Source: Glossina fuscipes (Eukaryota > Arthropoda > Insecta > Diptera > Glossinidae). From it: a stretch of 64,000 bases of DNA. The stretch is taken from the NCBI RefSeq assembly GCF_014805625.2, contig NW_023998417.1, positions 7,738,161-7,802,160 of the forward strand. The letters are read 5' to 3'. Under the pieces are notes generated by a model. It was not told the origin of the DNA, ran no database searches, and saw nothing but the letters and a program-made list of their open reading frames with translations. Shown one piece after another: positions 14,021 through 28,134 of the stretch (positions within the stretch are counted from its first letter, which is position 1; every line of letters starts with the position of its first letter). The translations under genes and the position numbers were made by a program.

Positions 14021-15304
14021 GTCTAAAGCGTTAATAATAATTACAATAATACAACGACCTGAGATAAATGTTGCATTTCAAATAAGAAAAAGAGTTGCAT
14101 TGGGAAAATTTTAAAGTAAAAAAAAGACGAAGCAAAAAATTGAATTTAAACAATATCGGTTTGATATGCCTTTTCCTGTTCTGAGTAGCCAAATAGATAA
14201 GAATCGCTGCTATTAAGCTAGTGTTCGCGGTGTCAAGGCCTAAATGCGGTAGTCAGATATTTGGCCTTGGCTATAGTGAGCTATAGGCATAACACTTAAC
14301 GATTGAGCACACACACTCACTAGACTGCGGGCCCCACCGCCCTATTTCTTCCTCGTATGGCCCTTGGTCATATGAAATAAAAAAATAAAATTCGGAAAAA
14401 GCTAAATAGGTAAAGATATATAAAAACAATTAGAAAAAGACTGAAACTCTGGCCAATTTTCAATTTTTTTTTTTTTTTGGTAGTAATTTAGCATTCAATC
14501 GCGAACTACAAAACGAGGAAATTAACTCACCCGAAAACTGTACAAGTCAGTATGGCATTGACGATATAATTCATAATTCATGAATGATTTGTGATTCATT
14601 TTTCATTCATTTCAATTTCATTTTTATAATTCATGAGAAATTTATTTATACTTAATTGTTGACTTATGCTAAATTCGGTTAATGATGGATGAATAAGTTG
14701 AACTAGTCTTCTAATAATCGCTTCTTGAAATATTTTTCTGATCTCTTCATTTGCTATTGAATGTTAAGCTTATGCTTTTATTGCTATTTTTATATCTATA
14801 TTAAGTTATTATTTTTCATTGTTCATTATTGAGTTATTATTATTATTTTCAATATATAAATGTTATAAATTTATTTAATTAATTAAGTTATTGTTATAAT
14901 ATTTCTACGCAATTATAGTTATGAAACCGTTATATAATCATGAAAGTGGCTAATACATTGGCATCGGAATGATATAAGGAAAACACCACCGCTACGGTGG
15001 GAAACAATTAATTCGTCAACATAATACATATAAAAAACAAAAGAATTACATAACGATGAAAAAAACCAAGCAAAAGTAATTTTTGGGGAATTTTGTCATG
15101 TAAGTAAAACCGAAAATTCAAAAAACGTAAAGCAAAAAAGAGATTGACTTACATATCTTACAACTGTGTGGTTAGAGGTTTGGACAAAGTAATTGGAAAC
15201 TTTAAGGAAAGTGTTTAATGGGTCAACCAACTGGATAGATGAGTAACAGCAGATTTGCAATCAAATTGGATAGACAGCAGGATGACAGGGCTTACAAACA
15301 ACAA

Positions 15305-15315
15305 ATGATTTATGG
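15305..15315 (+). promoter_or_regulatory. Candidate Exd-Hox composite site ATGATTTATGG
   Basis: ATGATTTATGG matches the well-known Exd/Hox (Pbx-Hox) composite recognition sequence. A single match in a large intron of a Hox cofactor gene is suggestive but can occur by chance. Confidence 0.25.
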
Positions 15316-16873
15316 GTAATTCACAGTTATTGTCTTTGACAGTAATGCAAAACGTTATGACTGTAAGAAAAATCTCTATAAATGAATAAAATCAACAATC
15401 CCTTTTCAAGAAGGGATCGCGTGATAATAACTCTTGTGGTCAATTCAATAAATACGATACCTTAGTTTACAAGGCTTTGATTCTAATCACGTTATACCCA
15501 CGACAAGTATCTACCTTATGTTTGTATTTTCCCTGGCAAGGTGTACAGAAATGCAGATTAGAATCCAGCGGAAAAAGTGTAAACAGAGAACGAGTCCGTG
15601 TTACTATTGGCAATTATTGATCGACTTGATATACATTGATCTGATGAGTGCTTTACCTTAGGAGATCGTACTTTCACTTATTGCTAAATTTACAAGACAT
15701 TTCAAAAAGAGAAAAAAAGCGCCAACAACCTGTTTTCCTTGGCCTGTCTTTCTGCCCATTCATCTGTCTTTTGGAGAAAGTAAAAGTTTCTAGAGAAACT
15801 TGGAATTTCTTTCATACGTTCTTGATAAAATTCCTTTAGATTAACTTTTAACTGCCAAAACTCATTAGTAATCCCAAAGACTTAAAAAATTACAAAATAT
15901 ATGTTAGGAAAATCTTTGCCCTGTGTCCCTTGTAGAATGTTGAATGTCTTGTCTAATGTTCCGAAAACTTAAGAAGAGCAATTAAATTTAACGCTAATAT
16001 TAATGAGAGAAGTTTACAGATGGGTCATGAGATTGCCCCTCGTCCCCTCTTAAATAAATCTGTAGTATTTGGAAAAGCTTTTCTATGCGTTTCCCTCTTG
16101 AATCTACAGCTTAAAGCAAATAAGATACTATTATTGGCTTCTTCTATTCAGTACACAGCCATCTGAAACCAGTAGAATCAAGCCTTCAAGCGTAGATGAA
16201 TATTTACTAAAACTGAAAAACTTTGTTCATTTTGGTTTATTCCGAAGTATTAGTGTAAGATAAAAGGTAACACTAGCTTTTGCTAAGATCCAATTGCTAA
16301 ATATAAATTTCTCTATTCTTCGACTAAGACATCTCTACCGGATATATTGAAATATTCCCCTAGAGTGTGGTAAAGGTGGTTAACAAATTTTCAGTTATAT
16401 TTTACTTTCAGTTTACTTGAAATTATTTGGCATATAATTATCCGCATATATCTTAAAGTGTGTGCATATGTCTTTAGATTTGAAATTTTTATCTCTTTAG
16501 GAAAATCTTGTTTGATGACAATATGTTTTCCCATGAATCTTCGAAGATTAAAAACCAAAACACATTAATGTTTATGTCGGCAAAAGGGAAAAAAACAAAA
16601 AAATTTATATATATATATATATATATATGTGTACGTATATTCAAATAAAAAAAGGAAAGGAATCGTAGATAACTAAACTAAATCTTAGGCCATGCAAATC
16701 AGATAATTATTCAAATTGCATGTTTTACAGCATTTCACCAAACTGTTGAACATAACACCATCTCACATATACTTATGAATGCACAACGCATAAGTGTATG
16801 GTTGCATGTAAATCTATCTGTTAAGACAAAGCAACGAGATCAACACGAGTTATCTTTATATAAATGTATACGC

Positions 16874-17093
16874 GTGTGTGTGTGTGTGCATATATATATA
16901 TATATATATCTGCATGTGTTTGAATATATGTTTGTATAAATATGTGTGTGACACAAAATAAATAGATTTCTCAAAGATATTAAGATAGTCGAACCACTAC
17001 AATGCAACAACGATATTTGCATATAAGTATATATATATATATATATATGATATTTGATATATATATATATATATATATGTACATGTGATATAT
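16874..17093. repeat. Clustered GT and TA microsatellites
   Basis: A (GT) run of about 15 nt flows straight into a (TA) run (16891-16909). Two more (TA) runs separated by GATATTTGA follow at 17029-17078. The (TA) arms can pair with each other. Confidence 0.85.
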
Positions 17094-19880
17094 ATAAGCA
17101 TGTAATTTTGTCATTTATAGTACACGCATACACAAACATTTGCCGTTTTAAACGTTGACTATGACTGTTTTCTTTTCTTTTCTTTTCGTTTTTTTTTTTT
17201 TTGCTTTTTTTTATTTTAAACGTAAAAGGAAGCATTAAAATAAAATAAGAAAATTTAAAAATATATTAACAACGCTGTTGAATTGTAGGCAATCAGTTGA
17301 GTCTTTTTCGTATGATGCATAAAGTGGAGAAAGAAAGCGAACAAACAAACAGCAAACACATCAACATGAAAAGGCATTAATCGTGTAATTAATTTGATGC
17401 ATGTGCTTTATACACTCGGGTGTGTAGTTTGCTGCTATATATGCGACGTAAGTGTGTTGTACGTTTGGTACTGAGTACTCGGGGAGACTATAGGATCAAT
17501 TTTTATATATGCAAACTATTTCGTGTAACATGTCACACCCATATTCAACACAACACAGAAACAACATAAACACAATCACACACACGAACATTTAATACCA
17601 TATACAAATAGCATTCATGCAGGACTAACAACATGATTACAGTCTGGCAATTTTTTTTTTTTTGTTTTTTGCATTAAAATAAAGAAATCTACATATAGTG
17701 TGAGTTTATGTCGTAAAAAATTGTTATCAAGATTAAGAATCTTAAAATATCTGCATACATATACATTGAAACCTATACATATATATGAAGCTATGCAAAA
17801 ACTGCCATGATTTGATGAAAAAAAAAAAAAAAAATGAAGAAAAAAAGAAACAGAAAGGAGAAAAACGGTTGAATTATTAACATGAAAAAATGTCAACAAA
17901 ATACGATATACGTTAAACAACGAGAGAAACAACAGTAATAACATGATTAGGCCAAAATCGGTATATTTGTGAATTTTGTTTAAATGATTTGTTTTAAAAA
18001 TCAATTAACTTCAAATTAAAAAAAAAAATATAAATAAAAAAAATGTAACGTCTGCTGGTTATTCTTCTTATTTCATACAAAGTCATTTGGATTTTGAATG
18101 ATAAGTAGAGCTAAGAAGTCTTGAGCTTTAGAAATATCAAGTTGGATGTGTTTGAAGGTTCGTCTCGTATCTTTGATATTAACTCGTGATAATTACTTTA
18201 CTTTTGTTTCTATTTTTCACATTTACAAAAGTTTAATTCCGGTGTAGTAAGCAATTTAATAAAACATGGAAAATTTCGGTCTTAGTCACAACAACATTAC
18301 GGTGGCGAAATTCTCATTAAAAAAAAAGAAAAGTTTGCCTATAATGTTTGTGTCAAAAATTGCACATAGGGAGAGAAAATCCTGATTCTGTACATGAGAG
18401 AAATTTTGAAGAACACACTGTGTGTTTAGCAGCCCTTCACAATCGCTTGGTATGCCTGAGATCAGTTTAAAGCATATTTGGCAGGAAGACTTGAACTCTT
18501 AGTGAGCCAGAGATGGAGCCGACTCGGGAATAAAAGTCAAAAGCCCATAAGATGTGGCAAAAATTCTTTGCAATTAGCCCTAAGCCTTATCAAGTCATTG
18601 AGGTACAAATTGCAACGTTATCTTCAACGCTGGGGCCCGTTTTCGGCCTAATGGATAGATTGGCTTGAGCCAAGTCCCAACAATGAACGAAATTAAAAGC
18701 TTGATGCCGGGAATCTTTTATTCGTTAAAAATTACTTTGGCTATGGTATGATGGTAACGTTATCATTAACGTTAGGCTTAATATTTTTTCGACTGTCTAC
18801 TATTTTATGCTGTTTCGTTTTTGTTTTTTTTTTTTTTTTGGTTAAAGATTTTTTCATAGTTTTTCGTTAACAAGATTTTCAAGATATGGAATGCGGTCAA
18901 TGTATTTGAATAATTCTGATAATTCCATTTATAGCTATACGTCTTAGATTTTAAAAAGAAACTCTTTTTGTGATACGCACGAACACACATACAGAGAAAC
19001 AACCCACCAACCATACTCTCAACTGAAGCCGGCAATGTCACAACACATATATATACACATACAAACTGAATGTATAAACCGTATAGCAAGCAGCAAGCAG
19101 CAACAATGACATGCTTTAAAAGCAACATTACGATTTACATCATGACATGCCATGTGTTGTGTTATGTTGTATATGTTGTTCTATGATAATCTTTAAGCTA
19201 AAGGTGTTAAGCAGGGTTAGTGTTGTTTTTGTTATTATTGTTGCTTTTATGTTGCATGCATTCAACTAAAAACTACAACAAAGCAACGATAACAACAACA
19301 ATAACAATGACAACAAAATAGATATACAAATAGATATACATAGCTAGCTTAGGTGCTTAGGTGCTGTGTGTATATGTGTGTGTTTTCTACTCTTTTTTTT
19401 TTTTTTCTCCTTTTTGTTTTCTTTCTTTTTATTTTTTCATTTTTCTTCTCCTCTTTTTTTTTTGTTTTTTTTTTATATAGAACAAGTTTTATACGTTACC
19501 AATACTGACCAAAAGGTATTTATCATGAAATCATGTTTCTGGCTCTCAAAGATAAGCACTTGACATTTGAAATTAGTTTGCTGGTATGTTGTTTGTTATT
19601 TTTGCGGATATAAATATTTTTGCAAACAAAAAATAAAACAAAATCAAAACAAAAAGAAAAAAGGAAACCAAAGTTAAACAAACCCGTTTCGATATAAGAT
19701 TTTTTGTTTTTTTGCATTTTCGTTAAGAGGATAAACTTAAATAAGTTGGCATCACAAGGATTTGTTCAGAATATTTCAAAGTCAAATGATTTATGCTTTA
19801 AAAATGTGAAAAGCGTTTCTGATTATCACGATAAGATGATTGAAAAAAGAAATGAAAGAATTTCTTGAAAATTTCTTTAT

Positions 19881-19911
<31 letters not shown>

Positions 19912-21269
19912 AAAACTAAGGAAAGAAAATCTAATTAGTGAGACCGGCGCGTTAGTAGAGTGTTTGAATTAGTGTATTAAGACGCTTCTTTCCAAACAAA
20001 ACATTACGTATAATATGCTATCTTCTTGCTGCACTATCTTGCATGGGTGAAATTTGACGTTTCAGTTGTAAAATTTGATGCATTTAACGGTACAAGTATT
20101 CATATGCGTTTTACGTTACTTTCATTGAGTTGCATAATTCGTGTCGGTCAGAAATGCAATTAATTTGCGAACATATTATGCTTACATACATACAAACATA
20201 CATACAAGTGCACAGGAACACAAGCGTATACAGGTTTCACGATATTTTCCAGAAACTCAACCATGGCTCTTTAAAAATTGGTTACATTGGTGCCGTGGCA
20301 GGCGACGCATTTTGAATTTATGCGCATAAATCGAAACGTAAACGGTAATGGGCGGTTGAGTTTTGCCAGATGACACCAAAGCCAATGGAAATGGTTCGAG
20401 CTCAAAACATTTGAATATCAAAGAAGTCGTCAATTTCATTTTTTTTCTTTTGTCTTCTTAAAAACTGGACATTGCGCGACAATGTCTACGAATGAATATG
20501 GAAGAAAAAATTGTATTAGGTGTAAAAAAAGAAAATTTGGAAAAACAAAACAACCCATTACGAGTTCCTTCAAAGCAGCACAAAAACATTGCATTACTTA
20601 AGTCGTGCAATCAAATCGAATTAAAGGTTTTAGTCTTATCCAGAATTGGGTTCGGTATCCGAAAAATTTGCTAAAGAACGTAAGCTGCCCTCCAAGAAAA
20701 GAAATAAATGAGGCATTGATTGGCTGGTCCTTGATATAAGTCTTCATCTGATCAGTTACACAATAAAAACTATACTCAAGGTCTTAAAAAACCTAAATGA
20801 AAAGGATCAAAACAAAAGCCAAAGGAAATCGATACCAATGTTGTTTTAAGTTTTACCTAGAGTCTATATTGCGCACGTGTTCAACTTGCAGACTAAGAAA
20901 TTAGATATGTCGTGAGAAAGTTTTGAAAATCTGAATCATTGCCTTAAGGACGATCTTAAGAACTGTTGCCACTCGTAAAAGCAACTCGTTATTGACGTTA
21001 CTTTTGCCTTTTTTATGTATGTCTTGCAATTTGGTTAGAGATAATCTCTTATAAATCCAAATAGAATTTCTATGTTTCTCCGTTTTTCAGTCAAACTACC
21101 GCCCATTACTAAATACTATTTCTGCCTGTGGTTTTGAGCAAGATATAGACTTCGGACGGGAAGTGCAACTGATGTTTTGAGATTGTGCACAAGAAGGCCT
21201 ATTTCTTCGGTATAATCACAAGAATGGAAGTCCTGCCCAAGTTGGCCAATGACCAATGTTAACCAAAAG

Positions 21270-21340
21270 AAATAAGATCCGTTGAGGGTAGGACGGACAT
21301 GGCTAGCGATTTTAACATTTTCGGGGATAGTTTTGCCTTA
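21270..21340 (-). repeat. Short DINE-1/INE-1-like remnant
   Basis: The word GGACGGACATGGCTAGCG is the reverse-orientation form of the CATGTCCGTC motif typical of dipteran INE-1/DINE-1-type repeats. Only a short core is preserved and the edges are unclear. Confidence 0.35.
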
Positions 21341-23638
21341 TAAAAGCTGTTGTTCTATTATGGATTCTATGAAGCTATAGAGTGATTTATTAGGTGGAGA
21401 AAAAAAGAAATCAAATTTTAATGTTTCATCTTGCATTTCTATAAAATATTCTGAAGACAGCTATACAGTTTCAAAATCCAAAGAAATTCTACGACTTTAG
21501 TTTGGCAATTGCTTTTAAATAAAAGGTACTGTATGTATGTGCGCATTCATGTGAAATTTCCACGGATATAATATTTCCAATTTTCTTTAAAAGATTTAAG
21601 AAATTCAATATTTCCATTATTGTAATTTTACAAAGAAAAAATAAAAAAAAAACCATGAAAATAAAGTAATTTTTCTACTCAGCAGGATTCAAATGAATGC
21701 TCAGTTTTTCATTGTCTTGCACGCATAGGGATTGCAGTCTATTCTCAATGCACTGCATGCGTAGACAAAACTGTACCTAGTTGCCTATCTACCTACCCAT
21801 CATCATCATCATCGTCATTCTAACGGTGCGAGACCCTAAGTAATAAACCGCCAAAGAGGTCTTACAGTTAATTTTGTTATTATTTGTCATTATTTACGAT
21901 TACGAATGCATAAAACCGAAATCTATGTCTGTTAAGACTTTTGTTTAAAATTTAAAGTTAATTGTTTAGACTCGCCCCGTGGTGCAATAAAAGAATATAT
22001 GTTGTAAGGCAAAGAAGGCAAAAAAAAAAAAAAAAAGGCATGAGCCGTTGTTTCTAAAGTAAAGTAAAATAAAATAAAATAGAAGTCCTTGTCAAAAATA
22101 ATTATAAACTCTATAACAAAAAAAGGCAAAAAAAAAAAAAAAAAAAACCAAAAGCCTTTGATTAAAAAAAATGATTAAAATGATAAATTAGGTAGAAGTT
22201 GGAGAAAAAAAAAAACAAAAACAAAAAACGCATTTTCAAGAACATTGATTGATTATATGGTTAGTGTAGTGTACCATGCTACATACAAGAGAGTAAAAGG
22301 TCTCTTAAAATTAGAAAAAATTGAAAAAAAAACCATTTAGATGTCATTTAAATAATTACTAAGAATTTCTAATTTAATTAACTTCGACGCTGAAATGCAG
22401 CCTTTAAATAGCTGTCTGTCTTGCCTGTCATCTAACCTGAACTTGTTGACGGAAAATATAATAACATATTATTTAAAAAAAAAAAAAACATCATTTAAAA
22501 TTTAAATTGTCACCAGTAGTGTGTATGTGCGCATGTACACATTATTATAATCTAAACTCTCGCATACAAAGTTTCATATTAAGAATAAATTATTTTCCAA
22601 CAAATCATCGTTTGACTCGTATCTCGGCGTAACTAGCAAAACGCAATAAGACAACAATCTGTGTGTGTAATCGCGTTTTACATCGATTCTTGATTTGTTT
22701 CGCTTTAACGTTTAGCGTTAGCTTCTGATGTTTCTTTTTCTTTTTTTTTCCTTCATTTCAGTTAACATTTAATAAATTTCTAAACACATTTACGTTGCAT
22801 GAGTTTTTTAAATGCCAGCGCAATGCCATTGGGTTCACTTGTGATTATGTGTTAATTATTTTAACGGTTTTTTTTTTTTTGTTTTTTTTGTTTTTTTGTT
22901 CTACTACTTGTTTATATGTCTGTGAATGTCGTCGTTTTTTTGTTTTTTTCTTTTCTTACTCTCTTGGTAATATCTGTGTCAAGTGTTGCTTGCGATGTAT
23001 GTGTGTGTGTGTGTGTGCAGCAACAATTTATTAAATTGTTACTGCAATTATGTTGCTGGCAATTTGTAGATAACACAGTAAATGCTTTCATGTATATATT
23101 TATACATTTTTCTTGCTTTTTCTCACTTTTTTTTTTTTTTTTCTTTTACTTTTAAGAAATCTGCTGTAATTCTATTTTTATTGATTTTTATTTTTTATTT
23201 TTTTTGTTTTTTTTTTCTTATATCATTTGTTATGCGAAAATTAAATGAATCGCAGCAACAGCAGCAGACAACAGCACAAGTGACATAATTTCCTTTTTTT
23301 TTTCTACAACGTCTACACAATCGATATATCATACGTAGTATGCCTAGTAAGTAAGTAACTTATATATAGACGTTCATATGCTGTTCTCTTTTCTTTTTTT
23401 TTTTTGTAACGGCGACGTTCATATGTGGAAACACATGTCTGTTCGTTGAAGTTAACCAAGTATTGGTTGCATTGTAATTCATTTTTATATGAACAGAACA
23501 AACGAAAATATTAATATTAATAATAAAATAATATTGCTGTCGGTTTGCTGATATTGTTTTGTTTTTGCTATTGTTTTTGCTGTTGTTGTTACTGTGTTTT
23601 GTTAACTAAACTATAAATGGCAGAAATGTATGTTTAAC

Positions 23639-23738
23639 NNNNNNNNNNNNNNNNNNNNNNNNNNNNNNNNNNNNNNNNNNNNNNNNNNNNNNNNNNNNNN
23701 NNNNNNNNNNNNNNNNNNNNNNNNNNNNNNNNNNNNNN
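23639..23738. other. Assembly gap (100 N)
   Basis: Exactly 100 N, followed by a T run. The round length suggests a gap of unknown true size. Confidence 1.
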
Positions 23739-25409
23739 TTTTTTTTTTTTTTTTTAATAATGATAAATCAGTTGCGCTTATTTGTTGTATTGCAGTCAGT
23801 ATTTGTATTCAAAACGAACGAAAAACCTGACTCAAATGACCTTAAGTGGAAGATTAGAATTTCGCTCAAAGTTTATTTGTGTTTCATTTCTCAAGTATTT
23901 ATTTCATTTTGTATTCAATTATTATGATAGCGATCAATCAAGTTTGGTTGTTAGTTTCATTTTAATTTTTTTTTTTTAATTGTATTATAAGCTGAGATTA
24001 TCTCCATGCACTGCACCTTAGCAGTTAGTGCGGTGACTAAGAAATTATTTCATAAGAATTTGCAAAACAACTTATTATAAATTTTGCAACTTTTGTCATA
24101 TTTCGGTTAATTTCAGGTTAAATTCAGATTCAAGGAAGTTTTACGACATTTTCCTAACAAATGCTTAAGCTTTTCGAAAACGTAAAATTTGCCCCCTTTG
24201 AAATCAATATTTCGTTTCAAATCTTTTTAAATTCAAAATAGACGGACGACAGACGAATTTAAGTATAATGCAATTAAGCGAGAATAGCGCTACTCGGAAT
24301 TACGCTAACTATCGGTTATGAGATAGTGTTAAGCGGAACATTGCTATTAGTAGATCCAAGATAATTAAGTAACTAATGTCGGTGATTACATCCATTTCCT
24401 GCACCCTGGCTTGTTCTTTCGAATTAACAAATGTCTATAAGAGCCAATGTGAAGCAGTTAACTGCTGAGGCAAGAACAATTAAAATTCGGAAACTTGAAA
24501 GAGTTAGTATTCATTTTACTAGCACAACATTTCCACGTAGGAAGCACACAACGCTGGCTTTAACGCCACGAAACTACATTTGAAACTGACTGCTGAAATG
24601 TAAATGTAAAGATGAACGCACAACTTTAAAGACAATATTTTTTAGTTATAGTTTTTGTTGTTTTCATGTACATAGTTCTTATTAAGAAACATACCTCATG
24701 CTTAACCATCTAATGTGCAATTAATTTATATTTTAATAAAAGAATTACCCGAAGTAAACCTAATGACGGAAGCAAAAAATTTCAGCCCACGATAATGAAT
24801 AAATCTCTTGCAACTTTATCCAGATATTCTTTCAAGTTATGACATGAAAAACGGAGCTGTCTTATAGTCTCATAAATAAATTGTTCCAATCAGACTGACA
24901 TCGTAATGGCTAACAATTGTAGAGCATTTCAACAAGAAGAATCCTGATACAACAGAAGCTTTTCTTGAGGGCAGTTTGGACGAAAAAAAAAACGTAATCC
25001 GCATCCACAGTCTGAATTTCGAGCTAAAAAAAAGATCTGCTTAACCCATTTTCATATTCCAGTCACTAAAAAATGTGTGAGCAAAAACCGCTTCAAGCTT
25101 CTAGTCTTTTCAGACAGAAAAGGTTGCACGACTATTTTTCTTCGATTTTTAGAATCCCGGATGCGAGTGAATTTCATCAGGGCGAATAATTTTGGTTGGT
25201 CATTTCTGGCAAACCATCAGAGAAACTATCTGAAAACCTATTAGCTATAAATTATCAAATTTTGTCGTAATGACATAGGTTGAAATATGCGAAATTTAGA
25301 ATCGCAGATCTTTTTGAAAGACTTTACCTTCTATGCGATCCTAAAGGCTTTTGTTTCGTCGTAGGTACAACATCACACATGAGGGTAAAAGTTCGCAAAG
25401 TAACTCTTT

Positions 25410-25479
25410 AGTAATAGTAGTAGCATTAATAGTAGTAGTAGTAGTAGCAGTAGTAGTAGTAGTAGTAGTAGTAGTAGTT
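25410..25479. repeat. (GTA)n trinucleotide array
   Basis: About 70 nt of GTA/TAG units with a few interruptions (ATA, CAT, GCA). Translates as poly-Val on plus and poly-Thr on minus, both repeat shadows. Confidence 0.92.
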
Positions 25480-26502
25480 GACACACAGTTGTCTCTTTTC
25501 AAAAATTTCAATTTCAAAACCACGCCTTTAGTAGCAGAATGGAGTTGACCCGTTTTTTTTTTATCTACTTTGTATACGTAAAGCAATATAACAGAGCGAA
25601 AGGAGTAGTCAGTCAGTCAGGTTTTCGGAATCGTTTTCATTTTTATAAAGAACACAATGACGGATAAGTTATGTATCCTTAGCTGAGCCTATCTGTTACT
25701 ATATTTTAAATAAACGACTAGATTATAAAATCAATTGGCGACAAGGTATTAAATTAATTTTAATTCTTGGCTTGTATGCTGTCTTCATTTTAGATGTGGA
25801 ACGGACAAGCATAGCATTTACGGATATGAATCGATGTAGAGTATCGTGTTGGTTAGAATTATTTGCTTTGCGGCCAGTTTTCGTAGACTAAAACTCCTAG
25901 AATAAGAGAACCGACTAAAGAACTTTACTTTCGAAAGTTTCATATAAAGTTGGATCGCTTTCCAGTAACAAAGAGAGTGCAATTGTCATTTTCTTTAAAT
26001 TATTTTACAAGGCAAACAAATAGCTAAAGTCGAATAATTGGAACAAAAATCTTTACATAAATTGTCGATTGGAAATATCTTCAATATCAAGTTCAATTTA
26101 TATATATATTCATAGCTGACGTTGTACATAGTTCTTTAAAAGTGTTTTTGTATTTCGTAAAGTTCATGCTATGATTATATCTCCCTTATGGTTGGTTAAA
26201 ATCATAAAAAAAATGGTTTGCACTTGCGTATTACCAATCAAATCCGCCAATCAACGGAACCTAGTTAAGGACAATTCTTCAAAAAAAAAAAAAGAAAAAA
26301 AAGAATATATTAACCGCCTACCTTAAAAAAAAACTGTACGCATCGACCGCTTTAACTTTAACTTTCCTAAATATGCAGTTCTCTACTATGAAAAATCTGT
26401 TTGTTATTAATTAAAAATTCTTAATGAAATTACTCAGCAGAAAAATAAAAAAGAACAAGAAAATTATATATATATATGAGAAGAAAACAGAAAAAAAAGT
26501 AC

Positions 26503-26534
<32 letters not shown>

Positions 26535-26882
26535 TTCATGAAATGAGCATTTAAAGACCGCCCGCTGTTTAAAACATTTAAAATGTGAATTCAAACAATA
26601 CAAAAGAACCCCTCTAAACAAAAAAAAAAAAAAAATGAACATAAATGCATGTGTGTTTGAGTTTATAAACATTTATAATAAAAAGAACGTATAAATATGA
26701 TTGAATTTTATAAAGGAACGTATGGTTTGCACTCTAACAACATTTCAGCTAATTAAAAAGAAGAAATTAATAATAAACCCAAGAGGGAGATTACACTTAA
26801 TTTGTAACGAATTTTCGATACCCGTCGCAAACGAAAAGTTTTCTTAAAAGAGGAGATAATTGAATTAAGGACGATAACGATT

Positions 26883-27035
26883 ATGTCAAATAATAATAAG
26901 CCTCCCGTTTACGAGACAACCTGTGGGCTTATAGGTTGCGGATAGTTGGGTCAAATTGTCCTTGCAGCAGTTGGCGCTTGTTTTGGCGGAGTGTTTACAC
27001 TCAGGTCCAAGCTGCTGTGCGAAAAATGTGTCTGA
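26883..27035 (+). pseudogene. Possible small ORF broken by one in-frame TAG
   Basis: ATG at 26883 (A at -3) opens MSNNNKPPVYETTCGLIGCG, then TAG (26943-26945), then in the same frame 29 residues beginning LGQIVLAAVGACFGGVFTLR and ending CEKCV before TGA 27033-27035. The second part looks like one transmembrane helix followed by a Cys-X2-Cys end. No family recognised. It may be a decayed small gene or chance in a GC-richer stretch. Confidence 0.12.
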
Positions 27036-28103
27036 AATACATGTGGGTCTGCGAAGAACGAAAATGAAATGAAAAGCAAAAGCAACTAAGTAAGAATTGT
27101 TCGAGCAACAGTGCATTTAAAGATCATTCAAATGTTTTAAGTGTTTTCTATTTTTCAGCTTTTGAGTAGAGCTAAGTTTAAATTTATTTCCTCTTTTTGA
27201 AACTTTAACAAGGAAATGATTTGTGTTAGAACATGATTCGCTTTTCTCATGGTTGGACGATTGCCGCGAAAAGTGGAGAATATTTGATATTTGACCGGTA
27301 TGCTGGCGTTTACGATGGGCACACAAACATCTACCACTAAACGGAGTTCAATTAGTTGGAGAAAGCTGCTGATTACGCAGAGAAGGTTGAAGTTGCGTAA
27401 ATCGTCACAGAAGCGTAGTAACTTGATGCTCCACAATGACTGAAGATTACCAGATTAACTATCCCATTAATACTCTGCGTTCAGTCGGATCGAAGGGACA
27501 TCCATAAAATGTATTTATTTACATCTGAAGTTCTTTAGCATACTGTTTACGTAGCTACTGTTCAGTGTTGCCAAACAACTGCTTCATAACAAAGGGGACT
27601 CAGATAAAAACTAAATATGGAAAAAATGTTGCTACTTGGATTAACCGCGATTGCTGCAGCAATGCAATTAAAATTCGAAGTGCACTACTTCTATTGTTGT
27701 TGTTGAGATGTATATATAGCATGACGCCTTGCGTTTGATCTATTATTTCAATATAATTGACGTAATGTATATAAAGCCTTCTTAGATCAATATGTTGATG
27801 TCTTCTCTTTGCGTTGTAGCTATTCAGCGAGGTTAATATAACTCGTTTATATATATATATATATATATATAAACCGAAATATTTATTAAAAGAAGCACAA
27901 AACACAGCGGGCTGTCAAGTGTATTTTGTATAGACGTACGTACGATTATTTGTGGGTTTATTATGATAATATATACCAAACATGGCATGTGATTTTGTAA
28001 TGATCAACTGTGTTGTTTCGGTCGAATATGAATATTTATATACGAAATGATAATTTTTATAAATAATAATTTATATATGTATAAAATAAAAAATTCTTAA
28101 AAT

Positions 28104-28134
<31 letters not shown>

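Larger units (their letters stand above)
14041..23638. other. Intron block: AT-rich, simple repeats, no recognised gene
   Basis: Contains an ATTCAT-rich degenerate tract (14565-14640), a 6-bp perfect hairpin CCACCG-CTA-CGGTGG (14986-15000), (GT)/(TA) runs at 16874-16909 and 17029-17093, T/A runs at 17649-17662, 17820-17834, 18824-18839, 19890-19909 and 22020-22036, and a TG run at 22999-23018. A short DINE-like word cluster occurs near 21280-21330. An Exd-Hox type site lies at 15305-15315. ORFs here are chance or low complexity. Confidence 0.65.

Noticed and set aside
16840..17235. 131-residue minus ORF, longest in the window
   Set aside because: Tyr-Ile and His-Thr repeats from (TA) and (GT) microsatellites; no coding signal.
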